Assembly: GCA_023897205.1 (NCBI GenBank)
Contig: JAHWDD010000002.1
Location: 7,192,001 to 7,256,000, forward strand
Direction: 5' to 3'
DNA length: 64,000 nt
From: Exophiala sp. HKRS030
Taxonomy: Eukaryota > Ascomycota > Eurotiomycetes > Chaetothyriales > Herpotrichiellaceae
Made by a program: the position numbers and the translations under genes. Below are positions 55,461 through 64,000 of the stretch, in pieces (the stretch's first letter is position 1; the number at the start of each line of letters is the position of its first letter). The notes under the pieces were generated by a model, which had not been told where the DNA came from, searched no databases, and was given only the letters and a program-made list of their open reading frames with translations.

Positions 55461-56093
55461 ATGCATTCCTTATCTCGCTTTGCGGCTCTCCTCTCAACAT
55501 TGGTGGCAGCGCTCTTGCTCCATGCCGATCCCGCTCGCGCAACGCCACTAACCTCGCACTCGGCAACTCTCGTTGCCCGGGACATCTTATCAGACCATGG
55601 CTCTAGTTGTACTTACTGGACTGATCAAGAGCCCAATGGATACTACAGACTCAAGATCAAATGCGACAAGGTCGGTCGTGGCCTAAAGGTCGCCGCGCGT
55701 GTGTCCTTCAATAACATGATATTCGCCACTGAATGGATAGACTACAACAATCTGAACCAGGTCGTGCAGAGTGCGTCATACAACTCGGACAGGCGGGTTG
55801 AAGATCTTAACTTCCAATGGTTCTTCGGCACGTCCGGTATGCCAGATATGGGCAACTGTAACTCTCAACTCGTCGAGGTCGAACAGATCATCAAGAATGC
55901 CTGGTATAATTCCATGACCTGTACCGATATCAGTCCGTACCTCAAAGTTCGCGCGGTACTGGACTTGCCGGGCGCGGCCATTAATCAATACTCGGAGTGG
56001 ATTCAAACCCCTGGGACCGTCAATACTCTGGAGCGCGAATCTTGGTTTGGCAAGCCCAGTGCGTATGCTCAATGGACTGTGAGAGATGCATGA
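55461..56093 (+). CDS. small secreted protein with four cysteines, unknown
   Basis: Single-exon 210-aa protein. Residues 1-27 are a signal peptide (SRFAALLSTLVAALLLHADPARA) with a plausible cleavage after the ARA triplet. The mature part has four cysteines (C50, C68, C133, C154), enough for two disulfides, many aromatic residues and a beta-rich pattern (YYRLKIKCDKVGRGLKVAARV, VSFNNMIFATEWIDY). There are no membrane segments beyond the signal peptide and no GPI-like tail. The family is not recognised; similar secreted beta-rich proteins occur in many fungi, some on the cell surface and some as effectors, but nothing here shows such a role. The long clean frame with signal peptide supports a real gene. 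Confidence 0.75.
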   Translation: MHSLSRFAALLSTLVAALLLHADPARATPLTSHSATLVARDILSDHGSSCTYWTDQEPNGYYRLKIKCDKVGRGLKVAARVSFNNMIFATEWIDYNNLNQVVQSASYNSDRRVEDLNFQWFFGTSGMPDMGNCNSQLVEVEQIIKNAWYNSMTCTDISPYLKVRAVLDLPGAAINQYSEWIQTPGTVNTLERESWFGKPSAYAQWTVRDA

Positions 56094-56297
56094 TTTCGAG
56101 GGCCATGGGAAGTTTCAGAGATTGGTTTCGGAGATGCATCGAGAAATCGCCGGGATAGATGGAGTTGGCGTCGACTTTCGAAGCCCAGGAATCTCTTTTT
56201 CAGGAGCAAGAAGCATTGGCACTTTGAAAAGAATGTGACCAGTATCAGTTGCTGCGACAAGTTCAGATATGTGGCAGTACTGTCAACTGAGCTTGTG

Positions 56298-57764
56298 TTA
56301 CTTATTCTGCTCCTCTACTTGAGACAGCAGTCGTAACCTCTTTTGGTCTGCGATAATCTTCAGCTTGTCCAACTCCTCTGTTCTGTGCTCAATCTCCCTC
56401 CTGACCTCCTCTTCTGAGGCGACACGGTATTTTAACCGGAGCACGCACGCGGCGAAAAGCACAACTCCCAGTTGAACCGTAATGCCCCATTGACCTACAG
56501 CCCGCGGACTCTCAGTCGGTGCGCCGTCTTGGTGAATGTAGTGCTCGATCCAGATGATGAACGCGATTACCGTCAGAGGGCCAAATAACATTGCAGCAAA
56601 CAGGACCAATATGACCAGAAGATCAAGGCTGAATAAGAAGAGAGGATGTTGGCGGATTGATGTATGGTTGCTATTCCATTGTCTTGGTGTTTTCAGACTT
56701 AGAGATGTCTGTGGGCTGCGCAGGAAGTTCATGAGGTGCACCCATCCTCGCTTGAAGTCGCCGTTGAAGCTCTGCCAAATCTCTTTTCTCCTAGTCCACA
56801 GCTGTCGAGGCTCGTAGATGGGAACCCGCTCTGTACAGAATTTTAAACGGCCCATGGCCAACAGGAACAGCTGCGCCGCGGTGAAACTGGTGATGGCGGT
56901 ATAAATCAAGGGCTGAAAATCATCGCTTCCATAGCCAGCGTCTGTATGTAGTTTGGCTCCTGGGGCATTCGGAGTCAATGCGGATGCTTTCAGGGAGGTC
57001 GCTTGCCGCAATATTTGAGATGTACTGAAGCAAGGATACATGCAGTTCGAAGTGTAGTTGAACCACAAACGATTGTCAAGAAGAGGTTGCCCAAAAAGTT
57101 TCCACACGGTCTGGTTCCAGGTTTGATCCCAGTAGTGCTTATCCCAGCCATTGCTGTTCTGGAATGAATCTCCGTCGTCGACATTGGCATAGCAGAAGCG
57201 ATACTGGGCGGGGGCAACATTGAGATGAGGCCAGAGGATGAGAACTGATATTGATGCGGCAAGCATGACCAGATTCCATACCAAGACCAGCCTATGGAGG
57301 ACTGTACTTGCGCGGGTGATTCGTGACCAGCATTGCAGTGGCAGGCCCACGAGATAGGCGGTGATGACCACACTGGTCACGGCATCGATGTCGAGTTCCA
57401 GGTAATCGGGCTGGACTTCGACATAACTTCTGTTCGTGACTAGAGCCTTGATGCCCGCGAAGTAGCCTGTCAAGTTGGTGCTGGAAATGTACGGAATCGT
57501 TACATTCTGGACAGGTGCCGGGACCAGCCTCGCAGAGAGCAAGATGAAGGTTTGAACGGCTGCAGTGGCAGCGTAGGCGACAGCTGCTCCGAGAACGGCA
57601 TGCGCCAGCCAGCCATACCGAGGAGCCCAGAAACTCAGGAACAGGCACACGTAGTAAAGGTATCTCGGCGTTGGGCCGTAAGTGTCGCTGATTGGGTAGA
57701 CACAGGAAATCTCCTGCGCAATCAGAGGAGGATTGTAAGTCGCAGGAGAGTTAAAAGTGGCCAT
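56298..57764 (-). CDS. polytopic membrane protein, unknown fungal family
   Basis: Single-exon 488-aa protein with about six to seven hydrophobic segments: near residues 35-75, 133-150, 160-180, 285-305, 378-410 and 428-445. A large loop between the third and fourth segments (about 185-280) is rich in Trp, Tyr, Asn and has several N-glycosylation sequons (NQT, NYTS) plus cysteines, so it is probably extracytosolic. The last 45 residues form a charged coiled coil (EEEVRREIEHRTEELDKLK) that would face the cytosol. No transporter signature is visible. Similar orphan membrane proteins with a glycosylated loop and coiled-coil tail are common in Pezizomycotina. Function not proposed. Confidence 0.72.
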   Translation of the reverse strand: MATFNSPATYNPPLIAQEISCVYPISDTYGPTPRYLYYVCLFLSFWAPRYGWLAHAVLGAAVAYAATAAVQTFILLSARLVPAPVQNVTIPYISSTNLTGYFAGIKALVTNRSYVEVQPDYLELDIDAVTSVVITAYLVGLPLQCWSRITRASTVLHRLVLVWNLVMLAASISVLILWPHLNVAPAQYRFCYANVDDGDSFQNSNGWDKHYWDQTWNQTVWKLFGQPLLDNRLWFNYTSNCMYPCFSTSQILRQATSLKASALTPNAPGAKLHTDAGYGSDDFQPLIYTAITSFTAAQLFLLAMGRLKFCTERVPIYEPRQLWTRRKEIWQSFNGDFKRGWVHLMNFLRSPQTSLSLKTPRQWNSNHTSIRQHPLFLFSLDLLVILVLFAAMLFGPLTVIAFIIWIEHYIHQDGAPTESPRAVGQWGITVQLGVVLFAACVLRLKYRVASEEEVRREIEHRTEELDKLKIIADQKRLRLLSQVEEQNK

Positions 57765-58330
57765 GCTGAGAGGGGCAAGACGGTAGCGGAATTAGGCAGC
57801 GGCTGTCTGAGGGTTACCGAGACTCGACATGGAGATGCACTGACTGAACATGAATCAGTATTGGACAAAGTCGAGAGTATCTTTTCGACATTATTAGAAA
57901 ATGTTAAGACTCGAGTGTCCGTCCTTCGTCAGTAGCACCGGTGAAATGTTGGTTTTGACTTTTTCTCTCTCTTTCTCACTGCTCCAGACGACGACGACGT
58001 CACTCAACTGGAGCTGTTAAAGTCTTAAGGCGCCAAGACGCTAAGCTACCAAGGTTGGGGTCTCTACATATTTTCAGGCCATGATACGGATATATGCATC
58101 TTATCTCTCGCGCTGAGCACATCAGAGCAGGATATCAAAAGAATCGAGTATATTTCGGCCTTGAATGAGCGAAGCAGCGTGAAGAAATGGCATTGTTATC
58201 AATCTGTCCATTACTCACCAGAAGTTTTTCTATCACGTTGTCCAATCTGCCATGGGTGAACCGAGATGGCAATACCGGTATCCTCTGTCGTCTTCGGCAT
58301 TTTTATGTAGCTGATATGTTTCAAACTGCG
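57765..58330. other. intergenic
   Basis: 566 bp upstream of the membrane protein; nothing recognised apart from a CT-rich run near 57960. Confidence 0.5.
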
Positions 58331-59113
58331 CTACTGTTGAGCACGAGAGCTGTAAGATCTGTCGCCGGCTGAGCCTGCACATTGCTGGCTAATTCGAAGC
58401 CACTCACGGCACCTCCAAACGGCCAGGAATCGAAGGCTGTCCTTTAGTTTCGCTCGGAAGTCGTCCCAGTCGAAGAAGGTCATTTGAGGATTATCGTCAA
58501 ATAGAAAGTCGGCGAGATCAAGTTGAGGAGATGGTTCTGATGGAGGGATAATCGGCATTCGTCTTCCTTTTCGTCTTAAATCCCCAGTTCTAGGGTTGCG
58601 GGTCCAGATCTCCAGAAATACTTCAGAGATTCGTCCTACCCACTGGTATCCTTTGAACATCACTGGGCCGTAATCTCCCTCAAGAGAGAACTCTCTTGCT
58701 GTAATCTGAGCCCCCTCCTGAGGGGTATCAAGTTCGTCACAGATAGCCAAGTCGAAATCAAGTGGGCATTGGTAATCTGGGCTTTCTGTGATGTTGATGA
58801 GAACGGCCATAGAGCACGCTGGTTGACCGACAAGCCAGAGTCGAAGGTCATCCTGAAGATCGTCATACTTTTGAGAGAAGCCAATCTCAAGGGCCCATTT
58901 AAGCTCATCTTGAGTATTGTCGTCATTTCTCACAAAAATTCCGATATCTGGGGTTTTGATTGAACTCCGATACTCTTCGGTAAAACCATTCACTCTAAGA
59001 TTTGTACATATCGTAATTCGATCACGCTGAGTCTTGGAAAAGACTTGATCGAATAGACGAATAAAGTGTTGATAGAGAAAGCCGACTGTAATTTCGTGTA
59101 TACGGGAAGCCAT
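58331..59113 (-). CDS. PD-(D/E)XK-nuclease-like fungal protein
   Basis: 260 aa from ATG 59113. The core is TPDIGIFVRND, then WALEIGFSQKYDDLQDDLRLWL and SMAVLINITE, an order of acid, strand with Glu, and helix that fits PD-(D/E)XK-like fungal proteins known from many genomes. The Lys of the motif is replaced (GFSQK), so catalysis is uncertain. The C-terminal half is polar, with EIWTRNPRTGDLRRKGRR then an acidic DLADFLFDDNPQMTFFDWDDF. The true gene may start further upstream: a GT..AG intron (59243-59166) joins this frame to a coding-like exon at 59424-59244. It lies 0.9 kb from a Tc1/mariner element. Such genes are often multicopy and linked to repeats; no function is assigned. Confidence 0.65.
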   Translation of the reverse strand: MASRIHEITVGFLYQHFIRLFDQVFSKTQRDRITICTNLRVNGFTEEYRSSIKTPDIGIFVRNDDNTQDELKWALEIGFSQKYDDLQDDLRLWLVGQPACSMAVLINITESPDYQCPLDFDLAICDELDTPQEGAQITAREFSLEGDYGPVMFKGYQWVGRISEVFLEIWTRNPRTGDLRRKGRRMPIIPPSEPSPQLDLADFLFDDNPQMTFFDWDDFRAKLKDSLRFLAVWRCREWLRISQQCAGSAGDRSYSSRAQQ

Positions 59114-59243
59114 GGTGTAGATCTTGAGAGTTGAAGTCGCAGAGTTATATGAGAATCTAGGCCACCTATAGAACTGAGTTAGTAAGATATTACTTCACAA
59201 ATCAACGAGATTAGAAGAGAGCGAAGAGCAAGAATAATCGTAC

Positions 59244-59424
59244 TTTTCAGATTCCGAACCGTCAAGATCGAACTTCGCACAAAGACTTGACCACTCGAGC
59301 CCTGATATTCTGCAGATAATGACTTTTTCGAAGTTGAAGTCAATATCTCTCAGTTGTGGGTTGTATAGTTGCTGTAGATATCTACGCGCTTGTTCAAAGC
59401 CAGTTGAAGGCTGTTGTGTGGCTG
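59244..59424 (-). other. candidate upstream exon of the PD-(D/E)XK-like gene
   Basis: Minus-strand frame reading RRYLQQLYNPQLRDIDFNF, then CRISGLEWSSLCAKFD, then DGSESEK, with a GTACGA donor at 59243 and a CTATAG acceptor at 59166. Spliced, it continues in frame as KWPRFSYNSATSTLKIYT into the downstream ATG. It begins after a CTTAG acceptor, so a still earlier exon with the start is needed but was not found. Confidence 0.45.
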
Positions 59425-60028
59425 CTAAGAATTGTTAACGGCTGATATAGGGGAGAGCGTAAAGGTATCCTGACCATGCCGCCGAGATACAAGCAAGCCC
59501 GAGCTACTTATACAGCGTTCTGAATCCATTTTTTGAGACATTGAACAAAGCTTGATGATATGATGGTGAAGTCAAGTCTCGCTCCCCAACAAGAGAGAAG
59601 GTCAGAGAGGGTGCGGTTATGCCACGCTTGTCGAAAAGACTCAAGTAATAAGAGACAAGTCTTATTCTTGAAGAAAGAGACCCAAAAAGGGGACTCGGAT
59701 TCAGAGATGGGATGAAAATTGTGAGACGACAAAGGACAAAGGATGCGCTCGGTGAGCTACTTATAGCTCTAATAGAATTTCGAGGGGCCCAGGCTCGTGG
59801 CGGAATGTTTCATTCCTGGCCGCGTCAACGCATTCCAGATAACGCAATTTCCTGCTTCGTAGCGTTAGGAATGCAAGATCACAGTCTCGTAACTCTCTTA
59901 CATGCGCACTCAGTCGCCTCGAAGACTTCCGGTACCATGTTCAAGACAGGGTGAAAGGGGATTGGAGTCAGCGACTCAGAGCGATGGCCCTAGGCCGAAG
60001 TTGAGCCGGAATAGAGTCGGCCCAAGTA
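59425..60028. other. left flank of the mobile element
   Basis: 604 bp; only short open frames without family likeness. TA at 60027-60028 is the left target-site copy. Confidence 0.5.
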
Positions 60029-60070
60029 TTGTGCTTTGCAAAATTCCGTAAAAACCTTATTTTTTTGCAA
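60029..60070 (+). repeat. left terminal inverted repeat, 42 bp
   Basis: Starts TTGTGCTTTGCAAAATTCCG and ends in a run of seven T then GCAA; exact reverse complement of 63360-63401. Confidence 0.95.
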
Positions 60071-60226
60071 CATACAAAACATTCAACAATCATAAAAGCG
60101 GTGAGAACACAACGCCATATTTCTCAACAACCACCCTATAATTTCATAAATATTATATGATAATCTTACTCCGGAGTAAATTCTCTATCTAAGTATCTAA
60201 ATTTTACTATATAAAAAGGCGTGGTT

Positions 60227-61195
60227 ATGATGCTATTATAGCTAAAGTTTAATCCTGCGGTAAAAGTAGCTATGTTAATTGCACTTCGGGTAGGAGTGAA
60301 AGGCACAGCCATTATAAAGGCTTAAGGGGTTTCTAATGCCTATATTTCCAAAGTTTAACGGGATCTACACTATTAAGACATTAAAATAAATGATATAGCA
60401 CCTATTAAAGGTTATCTAAAGTTAATTCATCATGCCGCAATGAAAGGACTTCGTGATTTTATACTAGATTAGCTAATAGCGCGGCTAAATAAGTGCTATG
60501 ATTTTCTCCGCGATAAGTTTAGTATTAACGCTTATATATTAATAGTCTCTTAGGCACTTAACTCTATAAATGTCACGTATAAATAGGTAACTAGAGTTAA
60601 TACTAGGCGAGACAATAAACTTATCGCTTTCTATATAGTATAGATAGCTAATTACACTAGTAACTAGCTAGTAACACTTAATGAAAGCGCCGTAAACAAT
60701 AGAACTATAAATAGAAAGTTTGGCTAGTTAGCTTATAACACTTCATACTGAGTGTAACTACTAGGTAACCAATCTACTAGTTAGAGCATTTTACCTGCGA
60801 TAATAATAAATAGGTGGCTCACTTATGAGGTCTATTAAGGCTCTTTTAACGCCAAACAATTCGAAACATTTCTCTAAGGAGTGCTTAACAAGATAAACCC
60901 CTTCTCAGGAGATTATTCCGTTCTGATCATGGATAATGCAACTATTTACCGATCTAATAGAGTTAAGCGAATGTGCGAGGAGCAGGGCATCATTCTTAAG
61001 TACTTACCTCCATATACTCTAGAGCTTAATCCAATTAAGATATCATTTCACGAGTTAAAGGAGTGAATACGAAAGAATAGAGAACTAAACTATTATTATA
61101 AGAATAGCTTTAATACCTTTATTTATTTAGTAATAACTAGTGTCTATAAGGCTAAGACAGCTTATAATTACTTCCGTAAATACGGCTATATTTAA
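60227..61195 (+). pseudogene. decayed Tc1/mariner DDE transposase
   Basis: One frame of 323 codons, ATG to TAA, with many internal stops but no frameshift. The N-terminal helix-turn-helix part reads LRVGVKGTAI then GVSNAYISKV. The catalytic core keeps DYSVLIMDNATIYRSNRVKR and LKYLPPYTLELNPIKISF. The first catalytic Asp seems to be Asn (LNESAVNN) and the third acidic residue is Lys (NPIK), both explained by G-to-A RIP-type changes. Stops fall at former CAA/CAG/TGG-like codons. The best-preserved stretch is 60881-61066. It was clearly a functional-length transposase and is now inactive. Confidence 0.9.
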
Positions 61196-61440
61196 TGAGG
61201 CATAGTAACTAGTAGAGAATAAATAAAAAAAGAAGGGGCTATAGGTATTTTATCCTGTAATAATAAGCCTAGTCTATATACCTTAATCTATCTATTCTTA
61301 AGGTTATGTAAATATAGCTACCACGTGATCACACTAACTATAATTAGCTAAGCTATATACTATAATAGGTATAGTGTGAGATAGTAACACGCAAAATAAT
61401 TCTAATACCATACTAAGTTATGTAATAAGCCCTTATTAAC

Positions 61441-63139
61441 TACTATTCCCTAACAATATAACACTCACTAAACATCCATTTATACTATCATTAAAACCGT
61501 CTCCACTTATTATAGCTAAACACGTAAATTCCTTAAGGTTATTACGGATTTTAGTCATAAAACTAGCCGGAATAGTTATAGCCTTCTAATGTTTATCTAT
61601 ATATATTCGTAGATTAGAGAAGCCCCATTCATGATCTATAATAGAGAGCTTAATCTCTAGTAACTTAGACGCATAAATAGGATATTTAGTCGCTAGCTAA
61701 TTAAAGTATTCCTACATGTTCTGATCATTATTACTCTCTCGTTATGGAGAGCTTAATTAAGGCCTAGTGACGGCGGCGGCGGCGGCAGCTATTAACGGCG
61801 AAAGTTAATAGACATATATAGGAGATTATACTAGGTAACTCATTAACAGGATTCCTCCAATATTAAGCACGAATAGATACATATAGTTTGGCGGGTAAAT
61901 AGGCGGAGATTAATACATAGTATCATAGCGTTTCTCATTCCTATTCCGTTCTAAGAGAAGGGCCACCATGATCGCGTCCAGCACCTAGTTAACCATCACA
62001 CTAGGAGCCTTCTTTACAATTATATTGCTTTAACGCTAAACTAATGATGTGAATAGAGGAAAATACTATTCTCCATAATTAACGTATAAACAAGAGTAAT
62101 TCTTACAATTCTTTAACTTATAATAATGTCTCTTTAAGATATTAAGAAAGCTTACTTCAGCGGCGACCTCTTTTTGTGCCTAAAGTTATTTTTCTTCTCG
62201 TTATTATTATGTTATAGAGATTACCTTACTCTTTAATCTTTTATTTCTAGTCTTTTCCTTATAATAATAATATATTTAGGTTAAGTTAAGATAATAGCTT
62301 AAGGAGATATCATTATGAGATAATGATAATATCAAAACGTTCTCACTAAATAAGCCATATTAACTAGTTAGTTAACGTTATTTTGGCTTCTTAATAATTG
62401 AGTATACTAGTGCTAAATGCGCACTAAGTTCAGTCCTACTCTTATGGCTATCTTTTCGAGCATAATGAAGCTTTTACCACTTTTAATAGGCCTTCTCAAA
62501 GTGTTCCTAAGTCTTCATAGTTAAGGAATAAAGCTTTTTATTACCTTATTTAATTGTGAACTCACCCCTAAAGATAGAGGGGCGTAATTTATAAGTCTTT
62601 TAATTATAGTCATTATATTAATACTTAAGTTAACCTTTATACTTAAGAAGTGTGTTAACAATATTAAAACCCTAACATAATACTTCTATACTAAGAATCT
62701 TAACCTTCTTAATAAAGATTTCTATGGCGATATCATAGAAAAGTTTATTAATCTTAAATACTAATTTAATAGAGTCTGTATTAGTTAGGCTTAAGTCATT
62801 CTCCGCGGTATATAGCGAAGTATTTAATTAATAACTAGGTTACGCCAATAGAGGGGCTTACATTAATGTCTTTCCCTTCTCTTTATTATCTTCTCTAGCA
62901 TTACTAAATATAGATAAGACTTTATTATCCTCATTAAGAAGATTTAACGCTTCCTATACTTATAACATAATGTTCTCCTTAATACTTAGTCTCGGTAGCA
63001 ACTCTGGCGACTCTAATGACTCTGGCAGGTCAGGACTAACCGTTTAAGAGGGACAAGGGCTTAGAGACACAGCGCAACGCTTTGAACTTGCCCTATTAGC
63101 CCTCGTTACAAGGCTATCGCCGTCGCTTTTGCGCTTCAT
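61441..63139 (-). pseudogene. decayed second gene of the transposon, unknown product
   Basis: Reading the minus strand from ATG 63139 gives one continuous frame of about 565 codons to about 61441, interrupted only by TAA/TAG/TGA codons and never by a frame change. Recognisably protein-like parts are MKRKSDGDSLVTRANRASSK, PDLPESLESPELLPRLS, EALNLLNEDNKVLSIFSNA, EHFEKAY, LDAIMVALLLERNRNEKRYD and KLLEIKLSIIDHEWGFSNL. An Ala run comes from a GGC repeat at 61771-61785. The N-terminus is basic and could be nuclear. I do not recognise the family; it could be an accessory DNA-binding protein or a passenger gene. It shares the RIP-like decay of the transposase. Confidence 0.7.
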
Positions 63140-63359
63140 GCGAGCGTTACAAGTAACAAGGGTCTCGCGGAGTGATTGAGAGGCTAATGACTCCTAGAGT
63201 CGACGGGATGGAGTTATTGTGCGCCTTGTACGATTTGACATCATGTTTGTATATAGTTACGATATATTGCAGTAAATTACAGTGCTATCTAGGGCTATTG
63301 TGGCTGCAGGATGAGTTTGTTGATACAGGCCATATGGCGGTGTGCAGATTTCATACAAC

Positions 63360-63401
63360 TTGCAAAAAAATAAGGTTTTTACGGAATTTTGCAAAGCACA
63401 A
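63360..63401 (-). repeat. right terminal inverted repeat, 42 bp
   Basis: Exact reverse complement of the left repeat; followed directly by the TA duplication at 63402-63403. Confidence 0.95.
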
Positions 63402-64000
63402 TAAGAGCGGCGCGACGTGACGTAGATTAGATACGAGGTATGTCTCTTGTTCGCAAGGGCCTTTAGGTGTTGAACACAGATTCTTGTACTCATTGCTCCA
63501 CTCTCAGAACCACGCTTGCCTGCCACTTACAGTAAGTAAGAGCTCGTTCTGAAACTTGGCAGGAGCCAAAGAATGGTATCGATATTGCTCTCGCTAGTTT
63601 GTCGTTCGGTGAATTTTGGAGTGGCGATCAGGTTATTTTTCTCAAGTCTTCGGGTTTCATTCGAGAAGCCCGTCAAGTATGGTGGCCCTGAATTAGCTAT
63701 ACACATAGTTTATAGTAGAGTTGACTTCGGAGGTCTCCCAAGACTCGAATCTCGAAGTCATAGACTAGCAGCTATAATTCTACTTTTATAGTGAGCAAAG
63801 ATATCTAACCCCGAATTCTGCTGGGCCCGATGTCTACTCACATCCCGGCACCTCTCTAGATATGTCTAATGCCGAATTCCTTGTACTAGCACCTGGATCT
63901 TGCAATTCGCCTGGGAAACCTCGTGGGACCTAGTGAACTCGACAAGACTCGGACTTTGCATAGTAGCCTACTCTAATTCTTCCGGGAGTAACTGGTAAAG
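63402..64000. other. right flank of the mobile element
   Basis: About 600 bp with no recognised gene; normal base composition returns after the TA. Confidence 0.5.

Larger units (their letters stand above)
60029..63401. mobile_element. Tc1/mariner-type DNA transposon, decayed, 3.37 kb, two-gene
   Basis: Bounded by perfect 42-bp terminal inverted repeats (60029-60070 and 63360-63401) and flanked by TA on both sides (60027-60028, 63402-63403), the hallmark of this superfamily. Inside are a decayed transposase on the plus strand (60227-61195) and a second decayed gene on the minus strand (about 63139 down to 61441), arranged tail to tail. The body is AT-rich and full of TpA, and its stop codons sit where CpA-to-TpA changes on either strand would make them, as expected from RIP. 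Length exceeds the usual 1.3-2.4 kb because of the second gene. The copy cannot make its own transposase. Confidence 0.9.

Noticed and set aside
63172..63526. Short frames at the right end of the transposon
   Set aside because: They overlap the inverted repeat and have no similarity to transposase.
1..64000. CRISPR arrays, prokaryotic operons, rRNA genes
   Set aside because: No regularly spaced repeats or rRNA-like sequence; spliceosomal introns throughout show a eukaryotic nuclear genome.

Overview
The window looks like a nuclear chromosome segment of a filamentous ascomycete (Pezizomycotina). Genes carry many short GT..AG introns of about 45-100 bp. Many families are typical of these fungi: Zn2Cys6 regulators, MFS sugar porters, an Egh16-like surface protein, DUF3669, and VAO-type flavoproteins. 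A Tc1/mariner copy decayed in the style of RIP supports this. Codon use and family mix would suit a black-yeast-like (Chaetothyriales) genome, but that placement is an inference.

Layout. 0-2 kb: 3' part of a CorA-type Mg2+ transporter. 2-9 kb: sugar porter, PhyH-type 2-oxoglutarate dioxygenase, first VAO-like flavoprotein. 9-12 kb: two small membrane proteins of unknown role. 12-18 kb: amidase, MFS exporter-like protein, Zn2Cys6 regulator. 19-23 kb: second VAO-like flavoprotein and an Egh16-like secreted protein. 24-41 kb: a dense block of SDR, AMP-forming acyl-CoA ligase with a PTS1-like tail, alpha/beta hydrolase, Zn2Cys6 regulator, SnoaL-like protein, P450, sugar-type MFS, GFA-domain protein and acyl-CoA dehydrogenase. 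42-48 kb: DUF3669 protein, a broken O-methyltransferase and a third sugar porter. 50-54 kb: a convergent pair of an L-lactate dehydrogenase-like protein and an intronless phosphoenolpyruvate synthase. 55-59 kb: a secreted 4-Cys protein, a polytopic membrane protein and a PD-(D/E)XK-like protein. 60.0-63.4 kb: a 3.37 kb Tc1/mariner-type element with perfect 42-bp inverted ends, TA duplication, a decayed transposase and a second decayed gene on the opposite strand.

How it may work together. There is no polyketide or peptide synthase, so the 5-41 kb stretch reads more like a catabolic/accessory region than a standard secondary-metabolite cluster. A plausible but unproven scheme is oxidation of para-substituted phenols by the VAO enzymes, processing by P450/SDR/hydrolase, CoA activation in peroxisomes and acyl-CoA oxidation, with two local regulators and several porters. 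The LDH-like/PEP synthase pair could link 2-hydroxyacids through pyruvate to PEP.

Coordinates of spliced genes span first to last coding base; splice sites were chosen by eye from GT/AG signals, reading frame and family continuity. Family alignments are from memory.
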